NCBI GenBank assembly: GCA_964487845.1
Contig: CAZASK010000017.1
Location: 1-31,125 of the forward strand
DNA length: 31,125 nt
DNA from: CAZASK01 sp964487845
GTDB taxonomy: Bacteria; Chlamydiota; Chlamydiia; Chlamydiales; FEN-1388
Direction: 5' to 3'
In this document: positions 9,047 through 17,318 of the stretch, one piece after another
Layout: the number at the start of each line of letters is the position of its first letter
Numbering within the stretch: the stretch's first letter is position 1
Notes under the pieces: generated by a model
Database searches by the model: none
What the model was told of the DNA's origin: nothing
The model's input: only the letters and a program-made list of their open reading frames with translations
Program-made: the position numbers and the translations under genes

Positions 9047-9408
9047 AGAGCTGAAGATGGAGGCGTGCGCGTGGTATACATTGCCTGCTCCGCCTGCTCA
9101 AGTTGCGCGTAGGATTCTAAATATTTTCCGATGCCTGAAAATTCCAAAACTTCGACAGTCTGCTCAGAAAAACCAGAAAAAATAAGTCTTCCTGAGCGCT
9201 GCTTCACTGCTTGTGCGCAAATCAAAATCGATCGCATGCCTGCACTTGAAAGAAAGTCGAGAGACTTACAATCCACGATAAGAAATGTTTGACCTCTTTC
9301 GATAAGCATGCCTAAGGTTGCTTGAAAGTCATCTGCCGTAATCGAATCCAATCTTCCTTGGATGGAAACAATAGTATAGTGCTCTTTAGTTTGTGTAGAG
9401 AGGTGCAT
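9043..9408 (-). CDS. rsbV: Anti-sigma factor antagonist (STAS, RsbV-like)
   Basis: This 121-residue single STAS domain contains VDCKSLDFLSSAGMRSIL (about 45-62). Ser55 in SSAG aligns with the phosphorylated Ser of SpoIIAA/RsbV. In partner switches the unphosphorylated STAS protein captures the RsbW kinase and frees its target; RsbW phosphorylation inactivates it and an RsbU-type phosphatase reactivates it. Both partners are adjacent. The start overlaps the end of rsbW by 23 bases with no good ribosome-binding site, which suggests translational coupling. The C-terminal 15 or so residues (MYTTRTPPSSAL) look disordered. The gene is convergent with the receiver-phosphatase and shares four bases with it. 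Confidence 0.9.
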   Translation of the reverse strand: MHLSTQTKEHYTIVSIQGRLDSITADDFQATLGMLIERGQTFLIVDCKSLDFLSSAGMRSILICAQAVKQRSGRLIFSGFSEQTVEVLEFSGIGKYLESYAQLEQAEQAMYTTRTPPSSAL

Positions 9409-9790
9409 AATGTATTAATGTAAAACGATTTCCTGTATCTGTTCGTGTGTATTGTAGCTCATTTGTCACAGCTCGTATGAGCTTAATACCTCTGCCGTGT
9501 GGGAGATCATTTTCTTCTGGTATAAGGTATGTTATCGGATTAAACGCAGCAGTAGTGTCTTCAAGGTGGATGGAATATTTCCTATTCGAAAATGAACAGG
9601 TAATATGTATGAGCCCTTCAATACCTTGATAGCCATGCTGAATGATGTTGGCGATGGCTTCTTCTACCGAGAGCTCAATTTTCCATAGCTTACTTTTAAA
9701 AATAGGCTGTACTCTTTTTGAGATAAATTCCTGAGCAAGAGGAAGTTGCCCTATTTGTGCTTCAATCGTTTTTTCAAATAGCTCAGCCAT
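9386..9790 (-). CDS. rsbW: Anti-sigma factor serine kinase (RsbW-like)
   Basis: This 134-residue GHKL-fold protein fits the RsbW/SpoIIAB family in size. The N-box is IELSVEEAIANIIQHGY (38-54). The G1 region reads LEDTTAAFNP, where the usual Gly of DxGxxFd is Thr. The G2 region is HGRGIKLIRAVTNELQY. The N-box Glu and Asn and the glycine loop are retained, so ATP binding is likely, but the G1 change could lower activity. It would bind its antagonist RsbV and an unknown target (a sigma factor or another regulator); no sigma gene lies in this window. It follows lolD on the same strand after 48 bases, so it may be read from the lol transcript. Confidence 0.87.
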   Translation of the reverse strand: MAELFEKTIEAQIGQLPLAQEFISKRVQPIFKSKLWKIELSVEEAIANIIQHGYQGIEGLIHITCSFSNRKYSIHLEDTTAAFNPITYLIPEENDLPHGRGIKLIRAVTNELQYTRTDTGNRFTLIHYAPLYTN

Positions 9791-9838
9791 CTTAAGTGCC
9801 TTTTATTGACTCACCTTACGCACTGAGAGATATTATTC

Positions 9839-10522
9839 TCAACTATTTTTTGCTACTAATCGTCCATTTTCGAGAATATAACAACGATCACACTGTGAGG
9901 CGAGTTCTTGGTTGTGAGTCACGAGTAAAAGCGCTTTTTGATGCATCTTGGTAAATGCAAATAACAATTTTTGGACCTCCAAAGCACTGCGGTGATCGAG
10001 GTTGCCAGTTGGCTCATCAGCAAATATAATATCGGGATCATTTGCAAACGCCCTGGCTATCGCTACACGCTGTCTTTCGCCTCCTGATAGCTTTTTACAT
10101 GAAAAATGCAGTCTGTGTGACAAATGGACCTCTTCTAAAAGAGCGCAAGCACGAAGGTAGCTAGCAGAGTCCTTTGAAGTGTCTTTTCGGGCAATCTTCA
10201 TCGGCATGAGTACATTGTCAAGCACTGAGTGGTCATTGAGAAGATGGAAAGATTGAAAGATGAAACCAATCGAATGATTGCGTATAGCACTTGCTCGCTC
10301 CGCTGAAGCGATATCGCCTTTGATGAATATATTACCACTACTTGCTGGCTCTATAGTTCCCAAAATATGTAACAGTGTGGATTTTCCTTCGCCAGACTTG
10401 CCAACGATCGCAACTTTTTGCCCTGGATAGATCTCGAGCGATATGTCGTGAAAGAGAGTAAGCGGCTCTGGTGTATTGAAGATTTTTGTAATGTTTTCTG
10501 CTGTAAGAAGAGGCTGTTGCAT
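9839..10522 (-). CDS. lolD: LolD-like lipoprotein-releasing ABC ATPase
   Basis: This 227-residue ATPase powers the LolE-type permease that extracts lipoproteins from the inner membrane. Numbered from this ATG, the Walker A is GKSGEGKST (41-49), with Glu where Ser is usual. The Q-loop is FIFQSFHLLN (87-96), the ABC signature LSGGERQRVAIARAF (145-159), and the Walker B with the LolD/MacB-type tail is IIFADEPTGNLD (165-176). An H-loop is in LLVTHNQ. A GTG at 10534 is an alternative start, but GAGGAG abuts it, so the ATG 12 bases later is preferred. The upstream permease gene overlaps the GTG form by eight bases and ends just before this ATG, so the pair is a single transcription unit. Confidence 0.92.
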   Translation of the reverse strand: MQQPLLTAENITKIFNTPEPLTLFHDISLEIYPGQKVAIVGKSGEGKSTLLHILGTIEPASSGNIFIKGDIASAERASAIRNHSIGFIFQSFHLLNDHSVLDNVLMPMKIARKDTSKDSASYLRACALLEEVHLSHRLHFSCKKLSGGERQRVAIARAFANDPDIIFADEPTGNLDHRSALEVQKLLFAFTKMHQKALLLVTHNQELASQCDRCYILENGRLVAKNS

Positions 10523-10526
10523 CAGG

Positions 10527-12059
10527 TTATTCACTCCTCAAAGCTTCAGAAGTATTTTGTCTACAGGCACGAATGGCAGGAACAAGTCCTGAAATCATCG
10601 ACAAAATCCCTGTTGCGATGATGACAAAAACAAAGCTAAAGGTGCTCACATCTGTCGGAAGCTGCGTTCCGTAGAAGGCAGCGTTGAGTACATCAAAACC
10701 TTGAAGTTGGCCGAGACAATAAAGAAGCGTAGACAGATTTTTTACAGTCCAATAGGCTGCAATAGAGCCGATCACGCTACCAGTTGCGCCCATAAATAAG
10801 CCTGACAATCCAAAAATAAGGGCGATACTTGTTTTAGTTGCTCCAAGGGCTCGTAAAATAGCAATTTCTTTTGCTTTGTCATGTACCAAGATCACAAGCA
10901 TTGAGACAATGTTTGAGCAGGCCACAACGATGATTATCAGGGAAATCAAAGAAAAGAGGTTTTTTTCGCTTTTCAGTTGTGTAAACACATCTTTTGTGAA
11001 ATCATATTCATCATAGGCTTGAACATCAAAATATTGGCCTACACCATGCTCTTCAAGTCTTTTTTGAATCATACTTTTGATTGGATGCGTATCTGAGAGA
11101 TTGGCGCAGTAGACGTTGAGTCCTGTCGGTAAAATAGAACTGTCAACACTTGTAGATCCTCGTATTTCTGATACAAGTTGTGGAGCTGCTAAAATGATTC
11201 TTCCTCCAATCGGGATAATACCGGGGTCATAAAATCCAGATACGTAGACAGCACATTTTTGCTCTTGGAGTCCCGTTGGAGTCATCACCTGATACAGTAA
11301 GTTCCCTGTATCCATAACTTCGATGCCTGCATCTTTAAAACTTTTTGGCAATAGAATGGGATCGCCTAATTGTGGCAAGTTCGATTGATAGGATGCCTCG
11401 ACCATTTTTTCATTAAAGAGAAGACTCCTATCTGAGGCTCGTTGAAGATCGCGTTCTGAAAAGGGAAGAATGGCATCTTGTAGGCGTGAGTTTTCCTTAT
11501 CCCAATTCACGAGATAAGCAGCTTGTGATACAAGCTCTTGTGTTGTCATGCCTAGGTCAATAGCGTCTTGCCGAATGAGTCGTATCTTCGCTGTTGCAAA
11601 TGCTGTTTCAAAAGGCTTGCAGCTTACGTTTGGGATAGATGAAATGGCTTGAAATGCTGTTTTGATAATATCAAGAGGTTGCCCGTCAGAGCCAATTGTT
11701 TTCTGAGGAAATCCATAGGGGAGTGGAGGATCCTGCTCTGGATCATATGGGTCACTTCGATGTGATTGGAGTTTTTCTGCAATAGACTGATACTGAAAAT
11801 TGGAGGAGTGGGAAAGCGCATCTACTTGGTAATAATAACTTCGATAGTATTGAATATTTGGAGTGACTCTCACTGGAGCCGTGATCGCCACAAGACGCTC
11901 GGTCCATCTCGTTTCAAGACCTTCTGTAGCAGAAAAAAAGACGATGATCAACCAGACAACTAAAGCGATGACGCACACAGAAATGAGGCTGATAATAGAG
12001 ACAGAAAGCTCACGCAGGCGAGGGAGTAGATATCGACAAGCTATCGACAGTTCATACAT
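10527..12059 (-). CDS. lolE: LolE/LolC-type lipoprotein-releasing permease
   Basis: This 510-residue inner-membrane protein has the MacB/FtsX architecture. One N-terminal membrane helix (about 18-46) is followed by a large periplasmic domain (about 50-370), then three helices in the C-terminal 140 residues. These include SLIIIVVACSNIVSMLVIL, the coupling segment KAKEIAILRALGATKTSI and the final helix near VFVIIATGILSMISG. EIAILRALGAT is typical of LolC/LolE. It is about 100 residues longer than the E. coli proteins, mostly in the periplasmic part. Only one permease gene is present, so a homodimer may replace the LolC-LolE heterodimer (inference). AAGGCGAG precedes the ATG. It follows rpmG at 23 bases, a gene order I recall from Chlamydiaceae. 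Confidence 0.88.
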   Translation of the reverse strand: MYELSIACRYLLPRLRELSVSIISLISVCVIALVVWLIIVFFSATEGLETRWTERLVAITAPVRVTPNIQYYRSYYYQVDALSHSSNFQYQSIAEKLQSHRSDPYDPEQDPPLPYGFPQKTIGSDGQPLDIIKTAFQAISSIPNVSCKPFETAFATAKIRLIRQDAIDLGMTTQELVSQAAYLVNWDKENSRLQDAILPFSERDLQRASDRSLLFNEKMVEASYQSNLPQLGDPILLPKSFKDAGIEVMDTGNLLYQVMTPTGLQEQKCAVYVSGFYDPGIIPIGGRIILAAPQLVSEIRGSTSVDSSILPTGLNVYCANLSDTHPIKSMIQKRLEEHGVGQYFDVQAYDEYDFTKDVFTQLKSEKNLFSLISLIIIVVACSNIVSMLVILVHDKAKEIAILRALGATKTSIALIFGLSGLFMGATGSVIGSIAAYWTVKNLSTLLYCLGQLQGFDVLNAAFYGTQLPTDVSTFSFVFVIIATGILSMISGLVPAIRACRQNTSEALRSE

Positions 12060-12082
12060 GGTCTCGCCTTGTGTTTAGACAA

Positions 12083-12238
12083 TTATTTCGTCTCTTTGAA
12101 TTCGACGTGTTCTTTAATTGTAGGATCAAATTTTCTGAGAGTCATACGCTCTGGATTTGATATCTTGTTTTTTGTTGTGTAGTAATGAAAAGCACTCTTT
12201 GAGCTTTTCATTTTAATTTTTTCTCTTTTGCTAGCCAT
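12083..12238 (-). CDS. rpmG: 50S ribosomal protein L33
   Basis: This 51-residue protein reads MASKREKIKMKSS, HYYTTKNK, ERMTLRKFDP and ends KEHVEFKETK, which is the L33 pattern (xYxTxKNxxNxxxxLxLkKYdP). L33 is a small protein of the large ribosomal subunit near the E site. No zinc-binding Cys pairs are present, so this is the Cys-minus form. AAAGGA lies at a proper distance upstream of the ATG, and a perfect TATAAT -10 box lies about 28 bases upstream. It heads the lolE-lolD group. Confidence 0.95.
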   Translation of the reverse strand: MASKREKIKMKSSKSAFHYYTTKNKISNPERMTLRKFDPTIKEHVEFKETK

Positions 12239-12265
12239 GAGGTTGTCCTTTAGTTCCGTCTTAGG

Positions 12266-12295
12266 ATTATATAATGCAGAAGTATACGGCTTTTG
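12266..12295 (-). promoter_or_regulatory. Putative promoter of rpmG-lolE-lolD
   Basis: Read on the minus strand, a perfect TATAAT occupies 12271-12266. The hexamer 17-18 bases upstream (CAAAAG or AAAAGC) is a poor -35 match, as is often seen for chlamydial major-sigma promoters. Initiation about 7 bases downstream would give a 5' leader of about 20 bases that holds the AAAGGA ribosome-binding site. Confidence 0.4.
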
Positions 12296-12320
12296 TGGAG
12301 TAATTTTCCATCAAAAGTTC

Positions 12321-13553
12321 TCAATTGAGGTGTAATTTTTCCATTTTTCCCTCTAATGAGTTATTTTGCCTGTGATGCCTAATGAGGTTTGCCACACGTT
12401 GTGTTGCCAGCACATCTCCACTTTGCGCTGCAATTTCATGCACTGTTAATTTTTTATGATTGAGTATCTGAGGGTTTGCTTTGCTCTCTAAAAGGAATTG
12501 GATGCAGTCTATTCCCTGGTCCAGTAGTTGCTGGTGTGTGCTTTTTTTCGTTCCTGTTTTATAGTATTCTAACACTTTTTGAATGCTGAGATGTAAGAGT
12601 GAATTTCCTTGGTGATCTTGTGTGTTTGGACTACCCCCCTTTATTATCAATTTTTGCATTGCTGGAAGGTCCTGCTTATAGGCTGATTCACAAAGTGTGG
12701 CACTTTCTCTCTTCTGTTTTACCAAGTGTGAAAAATGACATGTTTTTTCTCTTGTTATTTCCCAAATATCGGATATTCGAGCAGTAGGTTCCTTATCATT
12801 TTTTTGAGGTAGAACATATTTAAGGCACATTTCTTTAATAAGTGGGGAGTGTATGTATTCTAAAATAGGTCTTCCGTGGTACAACGTCTGAGGATTCGCT
12901 CCATGGCACAGTAAGAGCTCTACTAAGTCTGTTTGTTGTGTATGAATTGCATGCATAAGAAGAGGCACACCTTCTGTATCACATGCATTTGGACATGCAT
13001 TCATTTCAAGAAAAAATTCAACAAGAATTTTATTCTTCAGGGCTATTGCAAAAAATAGAAGAGGATCTTGCTTCGCAGGATTCAGAAGAGCTCCTTTTGC
13101 AATGCATGTTTTTAAGAGCGTTATATTTTCTGTTAGGGAAAGAAGAGAAAATAATGTCAGCTCCTGAGTGTATCCCGTAATTTTGCACAGCGAATTAGGA
13201 TCCAATCCATATTCCAAAAAAAGCAGGATAATATTGACATCTGCTTCGGAAAGTTTGTTTTTTTCTATAAATAAGTCAGTAATGATAGGACGTGTATTTT
13301 CGTAGCGCGTATTGGGATCTGCTTTGTGTTCGAGAAGCAACTTGAGAATAGAATAATTTTTCTTGTGTAGTGCATATGATAGAGGTGGGTATTGCAGATG
13401 AGTCAATTGATTAAGGTTGACGCCTTGTTTGAGGATATTTCCAACCATAGTCTCGTCATTTTGCAGGATACAAACAACTAAATAATCAGACTGTGAGGTC
13501 TCTGTAAATGAAGAGGGAAGGGAATTTGAATGTGAAATTGATGACGGATACAT
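12321..13553 (-). CDS. Ankyrin-repeat protein (410 aa)
   Basis: Ankyrin units are visible through most of the protein: for example YPPLSYALHKKNYSILKLLL with HKADPNTRYEN (about 55-95), GVPLLMHAIHTQQTDLVELLL with HGANPQTLYHG (about 194-228), and GNSLLHLSIQKV, FLLESKANPQILNHK near the C-terminus. The first 25 residues are Ser-rich (MYPSSISHSNSLPSS), with no hydrophobic signal peptide. The molecular target is unknown; such proteins are candidate type III effectors in Chlamydiae (inference). It lies 15 bases after a larger ankyrin gene with similar repeats and a similar end (MEKLHLN versus IQKLDLNKN), so the two are probably tandem paralogues. AAGG precedes the ATG. Confidence 0.88.
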   Translation of the reverse strand: MYPSSISHSNSLPSSFTETSQSDYLVVCILQNDETMVGNILKQGVNLNQLTHLQYPPLSYALHKKNYSILKLLLEHKADPNTRYENTRPIITDLFIEKNKLSEADVNIILLFLEYGLDPNSLCKITGYTQELTLFSLLSLTENITLLKTCIAKGALLNPAKQDPLLFFAIALKNKILVEFFLEMNACPNACDTEGVPLLMHAIHTQQTDLVELLLCHGANPQTLYHGRPILEYIHSPLIKEMCLKYVLPQKNDKEPTARISDIWEITREKTCHFSHLVKQKRESATLCESAYKQDLPAMQKLIIKGGSPNTQDHQGNSLLHLSIQKVLEYYKTGTKKSTHQQLLDQGIDCIQFLLESKANPQILNHKKLTVHEIAAQSGDVLATQRVANLIRHHRQNNSLEGKMEKLHLN

Positions 13554-13568
13554 TCTTCTAACCTTATT

Positions 13569-15422
13569 TTAATTTTTATTTAGATCTAATTTTTGAATCT
13601 GTTTGGAGAGTGCTTCCTCTTCTTCACACTTTAAGGCGTGTTTAAGGATAGGCAGGAGAGGGATAGGACCTAACTCTTTCATGATGTCAAATATGGTTTT
13701 TCCATTATTATCTGTGATGTATGGATCCAATCCATGAAAAACAAATTTTCTGATAATGGCAACTCCTCTGAGAAAAAGTTGCTTATAATGCCAACAGTGC
13801 TCAATCAAATCTTTAGATATGGGTTTGCTTTGCATGTGTTTTTGATAGTATTCAAGCGCTGGATTCATGCAATAAAAAAATACTGGAACACCATTTGAAC
13901 ACTTTTCATTAGGACTATGTTTGTTTTTAAAAAGGTGCTCAATGTGATGCAAGCAATCTTGATAACGCATGAATCCTTCTCCATCTTGGATACAGAGAGA
14001 AGATTGAATGGAAAAAGATAATTGAATAATATCGAAGAGCACAAACTTATATTCGCCATTGAATGTTATATCTGTGCTATTTTTGATAAGAAGTCTTACG
14101 ATGCGTAAGCTCGTAATTTTTTCGATTGTTTTCTTACCTACATTGCCTTGCAATATACTCTTACACTTTCTCAGAGCATGCAAAAGGAAAGTTCCTGATT
14201 CGATTTTAGATAGATCTTGTGGTGCAACGCATCTTTGAAATATATGTTTGATAAGTGGAGGATCTTGGTTGTTGATCAATTCTATAAGTAGATTATTGAC
14301 TACTTCAGGAGAAAGCATATATTCGCACTCTAAGATCCATTTTCTTGTAATGACCTCATTGTTCTGCGGAATCTTCTGTTTTATCAGAGGGATTTCATCA
14401 AGATCTTGGGCACCATATTGAATAAGCATTCGAATATATTCATCAGGTAGTTGTAAGATGCGTGCGGTATGTAGGGGAGACCCTAAGCGAGGAGATGAAT
14501 GATTTGGATCAGCACCTATATTCAGTAATGCTTTTATTAATAAATAATCTTTTTGCAAAATTGCGTAGTGAAGAGGTGAAATGTCATTCAATACGTCATA
14601 CTTTGTTATTGACTGATTTACATGGATGAAAAGAGCTGTAGGGTCATCAAGATTTTTTGACGCTGCTGTGAGAATGGCGGCTCGTTCTTCTATAGGTACT
14701 ATACATCCTAGTTCAAGGCATATTTTAAGAAAATTCCATCCTGTAACACAGTGTGTAAACGGTTTTTTCGAAGATGTTTTATATGGATCAAAGCCAGATA
14801 AGAGCAAAAGTTTCAGCTGATCCTGTTTCTTCGAGAGCATTACAAATAGCGTTGTCGAATCAAAAGTAGGATAAAGAGTATTTGGATCAACTCCTTTTTT
14901 AAGTAGTTCTTCTACTACCAGTACATGCTTTGAAAAAAGAGCAAGAGCAAGAACTGGCGTTTTATCCTGATTTACGGCGTGAGGATTTGCATTATGCTCC
15001 AGTAACAATAACGCAAAGTCATCTGTCTTATATTTGAGGCTATAAAATAAAATATGGTCTCCAGCAGAGTCAACAGCATCTACATTTGCTCCTTGATTAA
15101 TGAGATACTTGAATGTCTCAAAGTCACACAGATTTTTTTTCAGACAGTGAATGAGAAGAGGATTTTTATCTTTACAGGTGCTATTAAGATTTGCTCCATG
15201 GTCGATGAGCAGAGCTATCATGAGTAAGTCATGCTTTTGGATTGCATACACAAGCGGAGTGTTGCCATCTTCATCTACACCATTTACATCAATATTTGTC
15301 TTCAACAACTTTGAAGCTTCTTCTGTATCACCTTTCTGAATAGCGTGGTGGAGGGGATATGGCTGTCTGTGATAATTAGAACAACTGATGAACGTGCTGG
15401 AATGAATGCCTTGTAGATTCAT
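13569..15422 (-). CDS. Ankyrin-repeat protein (617 aa)
   Basis: The N-terminal half is an array of ankyrin units starting near residue 23 (YPLHHAIQKGDTEEASKLLK; DGNTPLVYAIQKHDLLMIALLI with HGANLNSTCKDKN; AGDHILFYSLKYKTDDFALLLL with HNANPHAVNQDK). More units lie near 285-330 (SPLHYAILQKDYLLIKALL with IGADPNHSS), with weaker ones up to the C-terminus (GLDPYITDNNGKTIFDIMKELG). The region of about 345-540 is helical with no recognisable unit. No signal peptide or membrane segment is seen. It sits 18 bases after tsaD on the same strand and just before a second ankyrin gene, so accessory genes interrupt a housekeeping run. Function and target are unknown. Confidence 0.88.
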   Translation of the reverse strand: MNLQGIHSSTFISCSNYHRQPYPLHHAIQKGDTEEASKLLKTNIDVNGVDEDGNTPLVYAIQKHDLLMIALLIDHGANLNSTCKDKNPLLIHCLKKNLCDFETFKYLINQGANVDAVDSAGDHILFYSLKYKTDDFALLLLEHNANPHAVNQDKTPVLALALFSKHVLVVEELLKKGVDPNTLYPTFDSTTLFVMLSKKQDQLKLLLLSGFDPYKTSSKKPFTHCVTGWNFLKICLELGCIVPIEERAAILTAASKNLDDPTALFIHVNQSITKYDVLNDISPLHYAILQKDYLLIKALLNIGADPNHSSPRLGSPLHTARILQLPDEYIRMLIQYGAQDLDEIPLIKQKIPQNNEVITRKWILECEYMLSPEVVNNLLIELINNQDPPLIKHIFQRCVAPQDLSKIESGTFLLHALRKCKSILQGNVGKKTIEKITSLRIVRLLIKNSTDITFNGEYKFVLFDIIQLSFSIQSSLCIQDGEGFMRYQDCLHHIEHLFKNKHSPNEKCSNGVPVFFYCMNPALEYYQKHMQSKPISKDLIEHCWHYKQLFLRGVAIIRKFVFHGLDPYITDNNGKTIFDIMKELGPIPLLPILKHALKCEEEEALSKQIQKLDLNKN

Positions 15423-15440
15423 ATTTGGAAATTCCGTAGT

Positions 15441-16463
15441 TTATGTATTATAAAAGGGGATACGAGTTTCTGGATCAATAGTATATAAGTCATTGCGTGG
15501 CTTATGTATGTATTGGCAATACCCAAGACCTGCAATCATGGCGCCATTATCAAGACATAGAAGATCTTTGGGCCAGTATATGGGAAGCGTAATCTGCTCT
15601 TGTGCAAGCTCTCGAAGTCTTTTATTGCGAGTAACGCCACCTCCAAAGAAGAGCGCTTGAACAGGATGTTTTTGTATGGCAAGTTGTACTTTTGATAAGA
15701 CATCTTGAAACACAGCATCTTGAAATGAAGCTGCTATATTTGCTCTCTCAGATTCTGTAAGATGGCATTCATTTTTTAAATTATTCCCACGAACCGTATA
15801 GAGTACTTTTGTCTTGATACCGCTAAATGAAAAATTAAGAGGTCTTCCCTTCACACAGCTTTTATGAAATGGGTAAGCTGTCCGGCTGCCTTGAGACGCC
15901 AAAAGTTCAATTTCCGGGCCTCCAGGGTAGGGGAGATCTAAAATTCTTGCTACCTTGTCAAAGGCTTCTCCAATAGCATCGTCAGCTGTTTCTCCAAGTA
16001 ATGTATAGCGGCCAACATCATGAATCAAAACGATGCTTGTGTGTCCTCCTGAGAGTACAACTCCTAAGGCAGGAAATGATCCTTGAAGAGTGTTTCGAGA
16101 CATCATCGCAGCAAAAAGATGCGCTTCGATGTGGTTTACTCCGATAAGAGGAATCTTACAAGAATAGGCAAGTCCTTTTGCATAGTGAATGCCTACTAAC
16201 AATGCTCCAATAAGTCCTGGTCCTTTTGCAACAGCGATTACATCTATATCGTGAATAGAGACATCTGCCTCATCAAGCGCTTGCTGAGTAATGTGATCGA
16301 TAAGGTCAAGATGACGCCTTGACGCAAGCTCGGGCACGACACCCCCGAATGGCTTATGGGCTTCTATTTGCGTAGCTATAACGTTAGAGAGTATCTTGAA
16401 CCCATCCTGCACAACGCTACAAGAGGTCTCATCACACGTAGTTTCAATACCAAGTACTAACAT
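15441..16463 (-). CDS. tsaD: tRNA N6-adenosine threonylcarbamoyltransferase TsaD
   Basis: This 340-residue protein transfers the threonylcarbamoyl group to A37 of ANN-decoding tRNAs (t6A), working with TsaB and TsaE. The ASKHA-fold start is GIETTCDETSCSVV (5-18), and the metal-binding HIEAH is at 111-115. LSGGHTSIVLI, the substrate-binding loop PYPGGPEIE and the C-terminal FGGGVTRNKRLRE and DNGAMIAGLG are all present. The length is typical. It starts eight bases after pgl, with no strong ribosome-binding site, consistent with coupling to pgl. Older databases label this family O-sialoglycoprotein endopeptidase (gcp). Confidence 0.96.
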   Translation of the reverse strand: MLVLGIETTCDETSCSVVQDGFKILSNVIATQIEAHKPFGGVVPELASRRHLDLIDHITQQALDEADVSIHDIDVIAVAKGPGLIGALLVGIHYAKGLAYSCKIPLIGVNHIEAHLFAAMMSRNTLQGSFPALGVVLSGGHTSIVLIHDVGRYTLLGETADDAIGEAFDKVARILDLPYPGGPEIELLASQGSRTAYPFHKSCVKGRPLNFSFSGIKTKVLYTVRGNNLKNECHLTESERANIAASFQDAVFQDVLSKVQLAIQKHPVQALFFGGGVTRNKRLRELAQEQITLPIYWPKDLLCLDNGAMIAGLGYCQYIHKPRNDLYTIDPETRIPFYNT

Positions 16464-16471
16464 ACATTGAA

Positions 16472-17227
16472 CTAAGTAGTGAATAATGCAGCGGCTTCTC
16501 CTGCATCTTTATCGGTTATGTATAATACGGAGCCTATACCTGCGCCTAATTTTTGAGCTGGATATAAAGATATATTCGATTCACCAGCTAGTACATGATG
16601 TAGGGCTTCTCCTTTATCCTTTCCACACACGAGAACAAGAATTTTGTCGGCTTGATTAATGCATGAAAATGTAAGTGTCATGCGCCAGGTGTTTAATCGA
16701 GCTATATAGTTTGCACAGGCAAGATGATCTTCTACTTCTAAAGCTTTTGTGTGGGGAAATAAGGAAGCTGTATGACCATCTTGACCCAGACCTAACAGCA
16801 CAAGATCAAAGCGTTGATCATGGCAGTGTGTTTGAATGAGCGATTCATATTCTTTCGCAGCCTTTTCTAGATTTGCATCATCAGCTGCCATGCGAAAGAC
16901 TCTTGCTTGATTAAAAGGTGGTTTGGAAAAATATTGCATAGCCATTGCGTAGTTGCTGTCACTATGTGTTGCTGGAACGGATCGTTCATCACTCCAAAAA
17001 AAATTCACCTTTGACCAATTCACGCGATTATGAAGTTCATGCGTTGTAAGAATCTCATACATTTTTGCTGGTGTAGAACCGCCGGATAATGCTACTGAAA
17101 AGCTGCCATGAAATGCGATTGCTTTTCTTGCTATATTGACAAAGCGAATAGCTGCAAACATGCAGGCAGTCTCTTTGTTCTCCAAAATCATTATTTCAAC
17201 TTTATCCTTAATGGGATACATTTCCAT
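16472..17227 (-). CDS. pgl: 6-phosphogluconolactonase
   Basis: This 251-residue enzyme hydrolyses 6-phosphogluconolactone to 6-phosphogluconate, the second step of the oxidative pentose-phosphate pathway. Family features are the sugar-phosphate binding loop FSVALSGGSTPAKMYE, FFWSDERSVPATHSDSN, and the catalytic-region LLGLGQDGHTASLFPHT, with the conserved DGHTASLFP of the DevB/Pgl group. A TTG 15 bases upstream extends the frame, but GAGG lies at the right distance from ATG 17227, so that start is preferred. Zwf, the preceding step, is encoded about 2 kb away on the same strand. It is followed closely by tsaD. Confidence 0.94.
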   Translation of the reverse strand: MEMYPIKDKVEIMILENKETACMFAAIRFVNIARKAIAFHGSFSVALSGGSTPAKMYEILTTHELHNRVNWSKVNFFWSDERSVPATHSDSNYAMAMQYFSKPPFNQARVFRMAADDANLEKAAKEYESLIQTHCHDQRFDLVLLGLGQDGHTASLFPHTKALEVEDHLACANYIARLNTWRMTLTFSCINQADKILVLVCGKDKGEALHHVLAGESNISLYPAQKLGAGIGSVLYITDKDAGEAAALFTT

Positions 17228-17247
17228 ACGCGCACACCTCAAGGTAG

Positions 17248-17259
17248 TAGTTGCAACTA
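17248..17259. promoter_or_regulatory. 12-bp perfect palindrome in the divergent pgl/glycosyltransferase gap
   Basis: TAGTTGCAACTA is its own reverse complement and lies about 20 bases upstream of pgl and 60 upstream of the glycosyltransferase start. A dimeric regulator could bind such a site, but there is no second copy or known consensus to support it. Chance occurrence is possible. Confidence 0.2.
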
Positions 17260-17318
17260 TATCGCATCTCTTTGTATACCAGCAAGAACTCTATAAAACA
17301 ATTAGCAAAGGAATCGAT

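Noticed and set aside
9815..9850. Small TGAGA/TCTCA hairpin with a T-run at the end of lolD
   Set aside because: The T-run follows the stem on the + strand, where no gene ends; on the lolD strand there is no T-run, so it is not a terminator for lolD.
17136..17318. 61-codon upstream extension of the glycosyltransferase frame
   Set aside because: It runs antisense through the start of pgl, and a good ribosome-binding site plus signal peptide mark the ATG at 17319.
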